NCBI GenBank assembly: GCA_018699935.1
Contig: JABISF010000037.1
Location: 1-64,000, forward strand
DNA length: 64,000 nt
Direction of reading: 5' to 3'
Source: Flavobacteriaceae bacterium
GTDB lineage: Bacteria; Bacteroidota; Bacteroidia; Flavobacteriales; Flavobacteriaceae
Under the pieces are notes generated by a model. It was not told the DNA's origin and did no database searches. It saw nothing but the letters and a program-made list of their open reading frames with translations. Position numbers and translations under genes: made by a program. Below are positions 17,397-26,689 of the stretch, in pieces (position 1 is the first letter of the stretch; the number at the start of each line of letters is the position of its first letter).

Positions 17397-18515
17397 TTAT
17401 CCTTTTTGCTGAATCGCGTGATAAATCAGCGCAGCAGTGGTTGCGCTGGCATTTTTTTCAGAAAGCAGTGCTTGCAAATGTTTATAGGCTTCCAATTGTT
17501 CTGCCCGATGTTTCAGATCTAGTAAAAGTGGAAGTTGTTTTTGGATGGATTCCGCAGTGCATTCGTGTTGAATCAGTTCTTTTACACATTCCCGATCCAA
17601 GATTAAGTTCACCAATGAAATGAATTTTAATGTGATTATACGTTTCCCAATCCAATAGCTGATGGCACTGCTTTTATAGCACACTATTTGAGGGACTTTG
17701 AACAAGGCCGTTTCCAAAGTAGCTGTTCCACTGGTGACCAATGCAGCATGGGCATGTTGCAACAAATCATAGGTTTGGTTGTTCACCCACTTCAGGGGAC
17801 TATTCTCCAAAAAGGGGCGGTACCAATCAAAGTCGCTGCCCGGAGCACCGGCCACCACAAATTGCAGCTTGGGAAATGCTTTTGCAACCTCCAAAAAAAC
17901 CGGAAGCATGGATTGAATTTCTTGTTTTCTACTGCCCGGTAGTATGGCAATAACTTCTTGCCGAGCCTTGAGTTGGTGCTTCTGTAAAAAAGTTGGGTTG
18001 TGGGGGTGATCAGGAATCCGTTCCATTAATGGATGCCCCACATAATGTACCGGAAATTGATGTTTTTCTTCAAAAAAAGGTTTTTCAAAAGGAAGGATGG
18101 TGTACAGGGCATCCAAATATTTTTTCATTCCAATCACCCTTTTTTCTTTCCATGCCCACACTTGCGGACTGATGTAGTAATGATTTTTAAACCCTTGTTG
18201 TTTTGCCCATTTTGCAATACGCAAATTAAAGCCAGGATAGTCGATATAGATAATAACATCGGGTTGGTAGGACAAGAGGTCTTTTTTACAAAATGCGATA
18301 TTTTTAAAAATAGTAGGCAAATGACGAATAACCTCCCAAAACCCCATAAAAGCCAGGGTTTTATAGTGTTTGACTAAAGTTGCGTTTTCGGCTTGCATCA
18401 AATCGCCTCCCCAGCAGCGAAATTCCGCTTTGGCATCTTGTTTTTGAAGGGCTTTGATGAGCAAGGCGCCATGCATATCTCCTGAAGCCTCCCCGGAAAT
18501 GAGGTAATATTTCAA
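17397..18515 (-). CDS. lpxB: Lipid-A-disaccharide synthase
   Basis: Joins UDP-diacylglucosamine and lipid X into the disaccharide core of lipid A at the inner membrane. The 372-residue protein has the family N-terminus YYLISGEASGDMHG, then IYIDYPGFNLRIAKWAKQQG, YYISPQVWAWKEKR, LPFEKPFFE, VGHPLMERIP, ILPGSRKQEI and the donor-site TSGTATLETALFKVPQIVCYK. Length fits (about 370-380). The start is a TTG at 18515. The frame is closed by a stop 12 nt upstream with no ATG between, and homologues begin exactly here, so the TTG start is well supported. It lies 9 nt after the 97-residue membrane protein and is the last gene of the surE operon. Confidence 0.95.
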   Translation of the reverse strand: MKYYLISGEASGDMHGALLIKALQKQDAKAEFRCWGGDLMQAENATLVKHYKTLAFMGFWEVIRHLPTIFKNIAFCKKDLLSYQPDVIIYIDYPGFNLRIAKWAKQQGFKNHYYISPQVWAWKEKRVIGMKKYLDALYTILPFEKPFFEEKHQFPVHYVGHPLMERIPDHPHNPTFLQKHQLKARQEVIAILPGSRKQEIQSMLPVFLEVAKAFPKLQFVVAGAPGSDFDWYRPFLENSPLKWVNNQTYDLLQHAHAALVTSGTATLETALFKVPQIVCYKSSAISYWIGKRIITLKFISLVNLILDRECVKELIQHECTAESIQKQLPLLLDLKHRAEQLEAYKHLQALLSEKNASATTAALIYHAIQQKG

Positions 18516-18524
18516 TGCTGTAGC

Positions 18525-18818
18525 TTAAGCGTTTATTTTTAAAAATGCGATGACGAGAACCAGAACTAAGGAAATTCCAACGATTCCACTGGCAAAAGCA
18601 TATTTGTTTTTACGCAGCGCCAAGAAAAAGATGGGAAGATTCACCAATGCCGCAATGGAGATGAGCCCACTCAATCGGTTTTGAAGATAAAACTCATACA
18701 AGCTTTCCTCTATGCTGTAATCCGAAAGGAAAAAGGTCATCAAAATCAAAGTTGCTCCCGCCCATAAAAGTCCGGAAAGCATTCCAATGAAGAATGATTT
18801 ATTTCTTATAAGTTCCAT
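18525..18818 (-). CDS. Small membrane protein between surE and lpxB, unknown function
   Basis: A 97-residue protein with three hydrophobic segments (about residues 10-30, 50-67 and 74-94) and a short acidic loop (SDYSIEESLYEF) between the first two. It overlaps the end of surE by 13 nt and lies 9 nt before lpxB, so it is expressed with them. I recognise the position as common in flavobacteria but not a functional family. Codon use matches its neighbours. Confidence 0.78.
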   Translation of the reverse strand: MELIRNKSFFIGMLSGLLWAGATLILMTFFLSDYSIEESLYEFYLQNRLSGLISIAALVNLPIFFLALRKNKYAFASGIVGISLVLVLVIAFLKINA

Positions 18819-19576
18819 GTGTTCAATTGTTGTATGCTATGATGCGCTGTTAGATCAAACTGGACGGGAACGACAGAAACATAACCATTTTCCAAGGCCC
18901 ATTCATCGGTGTCTTCTCCTTTGTCTTGATTGATAAAAGTTCCCGTTAACCAATAATATTCCCTACCCAAAGGATTGGTTCTTTTGTCAAACTCTTCTAC
19001 CCAATTGGCTTTTGCTTGACGGCAAATTTTGATGCCCTTAATGTCTTGTTGAGCGAGCTTGGGGAAATTCACGTTTAAAACCACGTTTTTGGGAATTCCT
19101 TGCTCCAAGGCTTCGAGTGTAATTTTTTTAACAAACGTTTCTATGGCATTAAAATCAGCATCCCATTGAAAATCCAAGAGCGAAAAGCCAATGGCGGGAA
19201 TCCCCTCTATACCGGCCTCTACGGCAGCACTCATGGTTCCGGAATAAATAACATTGATGGACGAGTTGGATCCATGGTTGATGCCTGAAACACATAAATC
19301 GGGTTTACGATCCAACAATTCATTGACGGCCAATTTGACACAATCCGCTGGAGTTCCGGAACAACTGTATTCCATTTGAGGCCCCTCCACATTCTTGATT
19401 TTGTGACAATACAGCGTAGAATTGATAGTTATGGCATGTCCCATTCCCGATTGTGGGCTGTCGGGAGCAACCACCACCACCTCCCCGATGGTATTCATTA
19501 TTTTAATCAAACTACGAATGCCCGGGGCTGTAATCCCATCATCATTGGTAATTAATATTAAGGGTTTTTCTTTCAT
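18806..19576 (-). CDS. surE: 5'/3'-nucleotidase SurE
   Basis: Metal-dependent phosphatase acting on nucleoside monophosphates. The 256-residue protein shows the SurE metal site and signature: ITNDDGITAPGI at residues 8-19 (two aspartates), VAPDSPQSGMGHAIT, CSGTPADCVKLAV, and the SGINHGSNSSINVIYSGTMSAA stretch with the metal-binding Asn. Length fits. A -7-like element TACCTTAG (19602-19595) ends 19 nt before the ATG. It heads an operon with the small membrane protein and lpxB, with a 13-nt overlap. Confidence 0.95.
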   Translation of the reverse strand: MKEKPLILITNDDGITAPGIRSLIKIMNTIGEVVVVAPDSPQSGMGHAITINSTLYCHKIKNVEGPQMEYSCSGTPADCVKLAVNELLDRKPDLCVSGINHGSNSSINVIYSGTMSAAVEAGIEGIPAIGFSLLDFQWDADFNAIETFVKKITLEALEQGIPKNVVLNVNFPKLAQQDIKGIKICRQAKANWVEEFDKRTNPLGREYYWLTGTFINQDKGEDTDEWALENGYVSVVPVQFDLTAHHSIQQLNTWNL

Positions 19577-19594
19577 TTTATGGAAATCAACGTG

Positions 19595-19602
19595 CTAAGG
19601 TA
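19595..19602 (-). promoter_or_regulatory. Candidate -7 element of surE
   Basis: On the minus strand TACCTTAG matches TAnnTTTG with one mismatch and ends 19 nt before the surE ATG, the same spacing as perfect elements elsewhere in the window. Confidence 0.42.
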
Positions 19603-19842
19603 AGAAATCTTTAGCCCCTATGGCGTTTAATAAAAAACGATGGATGTACAATGTTTGATGCGTTTTTTAATCTTTTTAGTATATTGTAATTAGAAATTTA
19701 TTGAATGCCTCATTTTTTAATCATTAACTGCATTATAATTTTTTTCAAAAACCAATCATACCCTAGTGCAGTTGGTTGGGAATGCTTTCTTTATAACAAA
19801 ATTAACAATGCTTTTTTTATATAATCAGTATATTTACCTGTT

Positions 19843-21990
19843 ATGAAAAATCGAAAAATGAAAATCATGTTACGTTCTATAGCTTGGATAGTTGGATGTC
19901 TGTTAATCAGCGGATTAGTTTTTGGAATAACGTCTAAAAGCCCAAACCCTGACAAGGACAAATTACTTATTGAGATCATAACCTATGTGCTAGAAAAAGG
20001 GCATTACGATCCCAAAAACATGGATGACTCCTTTTCAGAAAAGGTCTACAAGGACTTTCTAGACAATTTGGATGGCGAGCATCGATTTTTTTTAGCCGCT
20101 GACATTAAAAGTTTTGAGTATTATAAAAATAAAATAGACGATCAAATTAAAAATTCTGAAGTGCAATTTTTCAACTTGGTCTATGAACGCTTTATGGAGC
20201 GTTTGCAGGATGTCAGAGGTTTCTACAAGGAATTATTGGAAACTCCTTTTGATTTCAATGTAGAGGAAACCATTAGTTTAGATTATGATGATTTACCCTA
20301 TCCTGCATCAATGGCGGAAATGAAAAAGAGATGGAGAAAACGCTTCAAGCTTGCAGCCTTAAGTCGATTTACAGACAAAAAAGAAGAGGAGTTAAAAAAG
20401 TTGGAAAAGGACAGCAGCTATGTAATACAAACAGATGTTGAAATTGAAGCCGAAACACGCGAGCTTTTATTGGAGAACAACAACTCATTTTTTGAAAGCA
20501 ATGACGACTTGGAGCGGAAAGATTGGTTTTCTCTTTATGTAAATACCATCACAGAATTATACGATCCACACACCGTTTATTTTGCACCGAATGACAAGGA
20601 TCGTTTCGATATGAATATTTCCGGACAATTTGAAGGAATTGGAGCACGCCTTCAAAAGCGCAATCAAGAAGTGCGGATTGTAGAGGTCATTTCCGGAGGC
20701 CCCGTTTGGCGTGACAAACTTTTGGAAGTGGGAGACATCATTCTGACGGTTTCGCAAAAAGATGAAGCTCCAGTGGATATTTCTGGAATGCGTTTGGATG
20801 ATGCAGTAAAACTCATCAAAGGACCCAAAGGGACTCAGGTATTTCTATCTGTCAAAAGAGTGGATGGTACCATTGAGGAAGTCATAGTGACAAGGGATAT
20901 TATTGAAATTGAAGAAACTTTTGCAAAATCCTCTTTAATTAAAAGTGGCGATAAAAATTATGGGTTAATCAATTTGCCTAAATTTTATGTCAATTTTGAA
21001 GACTTTACCGATCGCAATTCTGCTACTGATGTAAAAAATGAAATTGAACAGCTTAAATCCAAAAACGTTGACGGAATTATTTTAGACCTTCGCAATAATG
21101 GAGGGGGTTCGCTGAAAACCGCGGTGGACATGACGGGCTATTTTATCGATGAAGGCCCAGTAGTTCAAGTGAAAAGCACCGGAGGTAAAAAAGAAGTACT
21201 TAGTGATACCGATCCTGAAATCGTTTGGGAGGGTCCTTTGGTCATTTTGGTTAATGAGTTTTCCGCTTCCTCCTCTGAGATTTTAGCGGCGGCACTTCAA
21301 GATTACAAACGAGCAATTATTGTGGGAAGCAAACAAACCTATGGCAAAGGAACGGTGCAAAATCTAGTAGATTTAAATCGTATCATGTCCAGCAATACCT
21401 ACGGAGACTTGGGAGCTTTAAAGATCACCACCGACAAGTTTTACCGAGTCAACGGACGTTCCACCCAGTTGGAAGGGGTGAAGAGTGATATTTTGGTTAT
21501 CGATCGTTATGCCTATGTTGATATGGGTGAAAAAGATCAGGATAATCCGCTCTCTTGGGATCGAATTACTCCCGCAGCCTACCGTCCATGGGGTCAAATG
21601 TTGAATTACGATTATGCCATCGCCAACAGTAGAGAGCGTTTGGCACAAAACGGTTATTTGAAATTAATTGATGAACAAGCGCAATGGATCAAATCTCAGC
21701 AAAACGATTTGGAATACCCATTGAGCTACGACAAATACAAAGCGGAAAGAGATCATGATCAAGCCTATGTGAAACGCTTTGATAAATTAGATGAATTTGA
21801 GTCCGAATACGAATTTCAATGGCTGCCCGAAGCAGGGCAACAAATACCTACTGAGGACATCGTTGAAAAAAGAGAACGTTGGCAAGAACAACTCAAAAAA
21901 GACATCTATATTTCTGAAGCGGTAAAGGTTTTAGAAGATTTAGGAACTACCATTAAAACTCTTAAGGTAGCTCAGCTTATCAACGAATAA
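19843..21990 (+). CDS. C-terminal (tail-specific) processing peptidase, S41 family
   Basis: Periplasmic serine protease that degrades or trims proteins from the C-terminus. The 715-residue protein has an N-terminal membrane segment (about residues 10-28), a long Prc-type N-domain with LDGEHRFFLAADI, a PDZ domain (about 245-330; GQFEGIGARLQ, IKGPKGTQVFLSVKR) and the S41 domain. The catalytic pair is Ser476 (NEFSASSSEI) and Lys502 (TYGKGTVQ), aligned with Ser430 and Lys455 of E. coli Prc. Length is slightly above Prc. Upstream, 266 nt of AT-rich DNA hold only a weak TATATTTA element. Inner ATGs at codons 6 and 9 are alternative starts. The ABC permease gene starts 5 nt after the stop. Confidence 0.94.
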   Translation: MKNRKMKIMLRSIAWIVGCLLISGLVFGITSKSPNPDKDKLLIEIITYVLEKGHYDPKNMDDSFSEKVYKDFLDNLDGEHRFFLAADIKSFEYYKNKIDDQIKNSEVQFFNLVYERFMERLQDVRGFYKELLETPFDFNVEETISLDYDDLPYPASMAEMKKRWRKRFKLAALSRFTDKKEEELKKLEKDSSYVIQTDVEIEAETRELLLENNNSFFESNDDLERKDWFSLYVNTITELYDPHTVYFAPNDKDRFDMNISGQFEGIGARLQKRNQEVRIVEVISGGPVWRDKLLEVGDIILTVSQKDEAPVDISGMRLDDAVKLIKGPKGTQVFLSVKRVDGTIEEVIVTRDIIEIEETFAKSSLIKSGDKNYGLINLPKFYVNFEDFTDRNSATDVKNEIEQLKSKNVDGIILDLRNNGGGSLKTAVDMTGYFIDEGPVVQVKSTGGKKEVLSDTDPEIVWEGPLVILVNEFSASSSEILAAALQDYKRAIIVGSKQTYGKGTVQNLVDLNRIMSSNTYGDLGALKITTDKFYRVNGRSTQLEGVKSDILVIDRYAYVDMGEKDQDNPLSWDRITPAAYRPWGQMLNYDYAIANSRERLAQNGYLKLIDEQAQWIKSQQNDLEYPLSYDKYKAERDHDQAYVKRFDKLDEFESEYEFQWLPEAGQQIPTEDIVEKRERWQEQLKKDIYISEAVKVLEDLGTTIKTLKVAQLINE

Positions 21991-21995
21991 AGCGT

Positions 21996-23081
21996 TTGGA
22001 ATTTCGTAGGGCATTATTCAAACTCAAAAAAGATACTTGGGCAGTCGTCTGTACCAGCTTTATACTAGCGATTGGTTTAATGGCTATTTTCGCCTATTTT
22101 ATTGCACCCGATGCCAGCCGAAATGCCAATCAAATGCATCTTTCCATCCATTCACAACCTCCCGGGTTTAGTACACAAATGTTGACACTTCCCCAAAAAC
22201 AAGAAGAATCCTTGGGAATTTTGGAACGCCGCTTTTTGGGAGACCCCAATATAAAAGAAGAAATCCCAATACTCGAGTTTCAAATTTCTGACACTGAAAT
22301 TCTATACAGACGATTTGGAAAAGAAGCAGGGTATTTTGAAAAATTTAAGCTGCCCGATGGTTTTATCGGTTGGGAAGCAAAGCAAATTTCGGAAGCTTTG
22401 ATCGCCAAAAGAATCTTTCTTTTGGGAACAGATAAATACGGCAGAGACTTGTTGAGTCGCTTGTTGATTGGTTCCAGGATTTCAATTGGTATTGGGTTTG
22501 TAGCTGTGTTTATCTCTTTAGTGATTGGGATATTTTTTGGAGCCATTGCCGGATACTTTGGAGGGCGCTATGACCAATTTATAATGTGGCTGGTCAATGT
22601 GGTTTGGTCCATCCCCACCTTGTTTATGGTCATCGCCATCACCTTGGCTTTGGGCAGGGGTTTTTGGCAAGTATTTGTGGCTGTGGGACTCACCATGTGG
22701 GTCGAAGTGGCACGGGTGGTAAGAGGGCAAGTCATGTCCGTTAAACAGCAAGTTTTTGTTCAAGCAGCGCATGCCTTAGGATTTTCACATTTTCGAATTT
22801 TGATAAAACACATACTTCCCTTATTGATTGCCCCCCTTATTGTTATTTCAGCAGCCAATTTTGCCAGTGCCATTTTGATGGAAAGCGGGCTCAGTTTTTT
22901 AGGGATTGGCGCTCAGCCCCCTATGCCCAGTTGGGGGGGTATGGTCAAAGATCATTTTCGTTATTTGTTGTTGGGGAAAGCCTACTTGGCCATACTCCCT
23001 GGGATTGCCATCATGAGTTTGGTTTTGTGTTTTATGACTTTGGGAAATCGCTTGCGCGACGCCTTTGATGTGCGGGCTTAA
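21996..23081 (+). CDS. ABC transporter permease, DppC/OppC type, without visible partners
   Basis: Membrane component of a peptide/nickel-type ABC importer. The 361-residue protein has one N-terminal helix (about residues 18-40), a soluble segment of about 100 residues containing GTDKYGRDLLSRLLIG, and the BPD_transp_1 domain with the EAA-type loop AHALGFSHFRILIKHILP. The C-terminus LCFMTLGNRLRDAFDVR is typical of DppC. It starts with TTG at 21996, 5 nt after the S41 gene; the next in-frame ATG would remove the first helix. No DppB, ATPase or binding protein gene lies nearby, so its partners must be elsewhere. It shares its stop with the convergent rodA (TTAA). Confidence 0.88.
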   Translation: MEFRRALFKLKKDTWAVVCTSFILAIGLMAIFAYFIAPDASRNANQMHLSIHSQPPGFSTQMLTLPQKQEESLGILERRFLGDPNIKEEIPILEFQISDTEILYRRFGKEAGYFEKFKLPDGFIGWEAKQISEALIAKRIFLLGTDKYGRDLLSRLLIGSRISIGIGFVAVFISLVIGIFFGAIAGYFGGRYDQFIMWLVNVVWSIPTLFMVIAITLALGRGFWQVFVAVGLTMWVEVARVVRGQVMSVKQQVFVQAAHALGFSHFRILIKHILPLLIAPLIVISAANFASAILMESGLSFLGIGAQPPMPSWGGMVKDHFRYLLLGKAYLAILPGIAIMSLVLCFMTLGNRLRDAFDVRA

Positions 23082-24334
23082 ATACTCAACCGATTGGCGT
23101 CGAGGTTGATATAAATAAAAAACATCATACTGAACGCCAACAAACTCGACCCTCCGTAACTGATAAAAGGAAGTGGAATTCCTACCGTGGGAACCAAGCC
23201 TAAGGTCATGCCAATGTTCACCGAAAAATGGATAAACAAAATACAGGCAAAACCGTACGCATAAATTCTTCTAAATGCATGTGTTTGTTTTTCAGCCCTA
23301 AGCATCATTCGAATAATCAGTATAGCAAAACTTATAATCAATAAACTACTTCCTAAGAAACCCCATTCCTCGCCAACTGTACTAAAGATATAATCGGTAT
23401 GTTGTTCGGGTACAAATCCGCCTTTCGTTTGGGTACCGTTCAAAAATCCTTTTCCGATCCATCCTCCAGACCCAATCGCAATTTTTGATTGATTGATGTT
23501 GTATCCAATGCCCTTGGAGTCGGTTTCTAAGCCCAAAACAATATTAAATCGATCACGGTGACGCTGTTCAAAAACATTTTCAAAAACAAAAGAAACTGAG
23601 AAAGAAAAGAGGCCGGCAACGAACACTGAGGCTAGAAATGGCCAAGCCTTTAGTTTTTGATACCTTCTTTTTAAAAAAGTATAGATAACTCCTGCTGCAA
23701 AAGTAAAAATCAAGATGACAATACTTGTTCCTAGCAGCAAGGTAAGGATAAACACAAGTAAAATTCCAAATCCTAAAAGCAAAAAAGTAAGACTCAGCCC
23801 CTCTCTAAAAAGCACAAATACGAGTCCGAAAAAAACCAATGCCGAACCCGCATCAGGCTGAAGGAGTATGAGCAGTGCCGGAACCGAAAGGATGCCAAAG
23901 GCGCGAGCGATTGTTTTGGGTTTTTTTAAATCACTTTGAAATTTACTGAGATTATTGGCCAACAAAAGCACTGTGGCCATTTTTGCAAATTCCGACGGTT
24001 GAAGACTTATTCCTCCCAACAAATACCAAGAAGTGGCTCCCGATATATTGGTCCCAAAAACAAAAAGCCCAATCAAGGCAAAGAGAGCCAACACATATAA
24101 AATTAAAGCAAAGCGATCAAAGAAGTTGGGGTTGACAAAAAGAATCGGTAGCCAACAAATAAAACATAAGACAAAGAAAAGCACTTGTTTCCCGACGGCT
24201 GTTGAAGGATTAAAAAGTTCCAAAGGAGTATTGTCAAAGGTGGTGGAATAGATATTGGTAATGCCAAAAATTACCAACCCCAGATAGAGTAACATCGAGA
24301 TCCAATCGATACGGGAAAACAAACTTTTATTCAT
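23078..24334 (-). CDS. rodA: Rod-shape-determining peptidoglycan polymerase RodA
   Basis: SEDS-family glycosyltransferase that polymerises peptidoglycan for cell elongation together with PBP2. The 418-residue protein has about ten membrane helices and SEDS signatures: GGISLQPSEFAKMATVLLLAN, LLQPDAGSALVF, and near the C-terminus VPTVGIPLPFISYGGSSLLAF. The ATG at 24334 (MNKSLFSRIDW) is preferred over an in-frame start at 24376. It overlaps the mrdA stop by 8 nt as ATGAATAA, an arrangement that couples translation. It is the last gene of the mreB-mreC-mreD-mrdA-rodA operon. Confidence 0.95.
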   Translation of the reverse strand: MNKSLFSRIDWISMLLYLGLVIFGITNIYSTTFDNTPLELFNPSTAVGKQVLFFVLCFICWLPILFVNPNFFDRFALILYVLALFALIGLFVFGTNISGATSWYLLGGISLQPSEFAKMATVLLLANNLSKFQSDLKKPKTIARAFGILSVPALLILLQPDAGSALVFFGLVFVLFREGLSLTFLLLGFGILLVFILTLLLGTSIVILIFTFAAGVIYTFLKRRYQKLKAWPFLASVFVAGLFSFSVSFVFENVFEQRHRDRFNIVLGLETDSKGIGYNINQSKIAIGSGGWIGKGFLNGTQTKGGFVPEQHTDYIFSTVGEEWGFLGSSLLIISFAILIIRMMLRAEKQTHAFRRIYAYGFACILFIHFSVNIGMTLGLVPTVGIPLPFISYGGSSLLAFSMMFFIYINLDANRLSI

Positions 24335-26189
24335 TGATCGAAAAGGGTTTTCCCAGCAAGGGTTTTTCGTATTCATTCAGGAGGCTACCTTCCAGCATTC
24401 GCGTTTCTAGCCACTTGCGTTCCACGGCTCCAGTCAAGTACTTTTCAATCATCAAACTAGCAATGGGAGCGGCCCATCGACTTCCCCAATATCCATTTTC
24501 GACAAAGACTGCAAGAGCGATTTGAGGATCTTCTTTGGGAGCAAAGGCAATAAACATGGAATGATCGGTAAGTTGTTGTTTTTGACCATTTAAACGAATA
24601 AAATTCTCAACTGTTCCAGTTTTTCCACAAACTTCAATATTTTTTATTCGAGCAATACGAGCTGTTCCATTTTCTACTACTTGATGCATCCCTTCAATGA
24701 CCGTATCAAAATGTTCCGGCAAAATATTTATTTTATTTTTCTGATATAGGGAATCCATTTCCTGAGGATTATTAGGTCGGACAAAATGGGGCTTGATATA
24801 ATATCCTCGATTGGCAATGGCAGCCGTAAAGTTGGCCATTTGAATGGGGGTGGTTAAGACCTCTCCTTGCCCAATGCTATTTGAAATAATGGTGTTGGCA
24901 TTCCAACTTCCAGGGGGATACCACCGATTGTAGTACTTTGAATCAGGAATAAAACCTGGGCGTCCAATAGGCAAATCATAACCTAAATAATTTCCTAAGC
25001 CAAATTCTGCTAAATAGGCTTTCCAACGATCCAATCCTTGCTCTGGATTCTCTCCGTTACTAATAATCGCTTTATAGGTCTTGGCAAAATAGGTGTTACA
25101 TGAGCGATATATTCCCGACATCAGAGCATTGTAGGTTCCTTCAGCACAATGACATTTCATAAAAGCCCCTCTTGCGTAAAAATGGCCTCCATTACAAACA
25201 AAGCGGGTGTTTTCATCGATGACACCCTCTTGTAAACCAATCAGGGCATTAAGAATTTTAAAGGGCGATCCAGGGGCATATTCGGCTTGTAATCCGCGGT
25301 CGTATAGAGGTTTGCTCAGCGTATCACCCATCAAGCGATTAAACTGTTCGGAACGTTGTCTTCCAATCAAAATATTGGGATCATAACTGGGTGCCGTAAT
25401 GAGCGCCAAAACTTCTCCGGTTTTGGGTTCAATAGCGACCACCCCCCCTCTTTTGTTGATGAAAAGGGATTCGCCATAGGCTTGCAGTTCGGCATTAATA
25501 CTCAGCACTAAATCTTGTGCAGCGATTGGAGGGGCATCAAATTGCCCATTTTTGTAAGGTCCTAAAATACGATTGAATCGATCTTTTTGAAAAAGTTGTT
25601 TCCCTTTTACACCTCTTAAAACATTTTCATAGGTTTTTTCAATCCCCTGCCGTCCGATTAATTCTCCCAAATTATAATAGGGATTGGATTGAATTTCAAA
25701 ACTATTGACTTCACTGGAATAGCCAACCACATTGGCAGCGATTGGAATTTTATAGTCTCTTACCGTCTTTTTCTGTAAATAAAAACCGGGATACTTCCAC
25801 ATTTTTTCCTGAAGGATGGCGTTTTGCTCTTTAGAAATTTGCCGTGCCACAACCGAAGGAAGTTTTCGGGAGTAGGTAAACGCTTTTTTTAGGATGCTGT
25901 TTAACTCAGATTTAGAAATATTTAAAATAGTTTCAATTTCCAAAGTGTCAAAGGCATTCAAATTTTCAGGGATGACCATCAGGTCATAGGCGGGCTGATT
26001 GGCAACCATTAAAAGCCCATTTCGGTCGTAAATAAGCCCTCTTTCAGGATAGATGGGAAGCTCTTCTACAGCATTATTGAGCGATAAGGTCTGATAGTCG
26101 GAGCTGATGAGTTGAAGATTGATCAGTTGAATAAGAAACAATAAGGTAATTCCCGAGGTTAAGCCCACAAGAATATAGTTTCGTATCAT
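24327..26189 (-). CDS. mrdA: Penicillin-binding protein 2 (elongasome transpeptidase)
   Basis: Crosslinks peptidoglycan for lateral wall growth; partner of RodA. The 620-residue protein has one N-terminal membrane helix (about residues 5-25), a PBP dimerisation domain and the transpeptidase domain. The active-site motifs are S308-PFK (SxxK), S363-CN (SxN) and KTG in VCGKTGTVENF. Length fits class B PBP2. The start overlaps the mreD stop by ATGA and the end overlaps rodA by 8 nt, so the whole rod operon is tightly packed. Confidence 0.95.
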   Translation of the reverse strand: MIRNYILVGLTSGITLLFLIQLINLQLISSDYQTLSLNNAVEELPIYPERGLIYDRNGLLMVANQPAYDLMVIPENLNAFDTLEIETILNISKSELNSILKKAFTYSRKLPSVVARQISKEQNAILQEKMWKYPGFYLQKKTVRDYKIPIAANVVGYSSEVNSFEIQSNPYYNLGELIGRQGIEKTYENVLRGVKGKQLFQKDRFNRILGPYKNGQFDAPPIAAQDLVLSINAELQAYGESLFINKRGGVVAIEPKTGEVLALITAPSYDPNILIGRQRSEQFNRLMGDTLSKPLYDRGLQAEYAPGSPFKILNALIGLQEGVIDENTRFVCNGGHFYARGAFMKCHCAEGTYNALMSGIYRSCNTYFAKTYKAIISNGENPEQGLDRWKAYLAEFGLGNYLGYDLPIGRPGFIPDSKYYNRWYPPGSWNANTIISNSIGQGEVLTTPIQMANFTAAIANRGYYIKPHFVRPNNPQEMDSLYQKNKINILPEHFDTVIEGMHQVVENGTARIARIKNIEVCGKTGTVENFIRLNGQKQQLTDHSMFIAFAPKEDPQIALAVFVENGYWGSRWAAPIASLMIEKYLTGAVERKWLETRMLEGSLLNEYEKPLLGKPFSINE

Positions 26190-26689
26190 CGTTTGGTAGG
26201 GTAAAAATTAATCAATAATGCTATTAAAATGAGGCTCATAAAAAAAGTATTGAAGCTATTTTTCAAAATACTGAAAATATGAGTAATATCCCAAAATACC
26301 ACAGTGAAATAAATGAAATGGTGGATCAGAATTAATTCAACGATCAATAACCATCGATTGAGCATCCTTGGATCTTCTTGTAAATAGGGAGGAATTTCAA
26401 TATTAGATCCAAAAGCTTGGCGGATAACAAACGGGCGAACAAATGCAACCGTCAACGCCCCCAGAGTGTGCGCTCCCGAGCCTTGCGAAAGAAAATCAAT
26501 AAAAAAACCTAATAAAAAGGCTGCGGTGATAAAACCCGTTTGCGATCGATCCGTTGGATAATGGATAAAAAACAACAGATAAACCATCGGATTTAAGTCC
26601 CCAAAAGCATTGATTTTATTGAACAAAAGCATTTGCGCCAAAAGGAGAATAATAAAGTTGATGCCAAGATTAATATTTTCGCGAATCAT
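26186..26689 (-). CDS. mreD: Rod-shape-determining protein MreD
   Basis: Small integral membrane component of the Rod complex. The 167-residue protein has five to six hydrophobic segments and the weakly conserved MreD pattern (FNKINAFGDLNPMVYLLF near the start, LLGFFIDFLSQGSGAHTLGALTVAFVRP in the middle). Position between mreC and mrdA, with ATGA overlaps on both sides, makes the assignment firm even though sequence conservation is low. Confidence 0.92.
   Translation of the reverse strand: MIRENINLGINFIILLLAQMLLFNKINAFGDLNPMVYLLFFIHYPTDRSQTGFITAAFLLGFFIDFLSQGSGAHTLGALTVAFVRPFVIRQAFGSNIEIPPYLQEDPRMLNRWLLIVELILIHHFIYFTVVFWDITHIFSILKNSFNTFFMSLILIALLINFYPTKR

Noticed and set aside
24335-24376. 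Upstream start that would add 14 residues to RodA
   Set aside because: The added residues are unlike SEDS N-termini and lie inside mrdA; ATG 24334 gives the usual ATGAATAA overlap.
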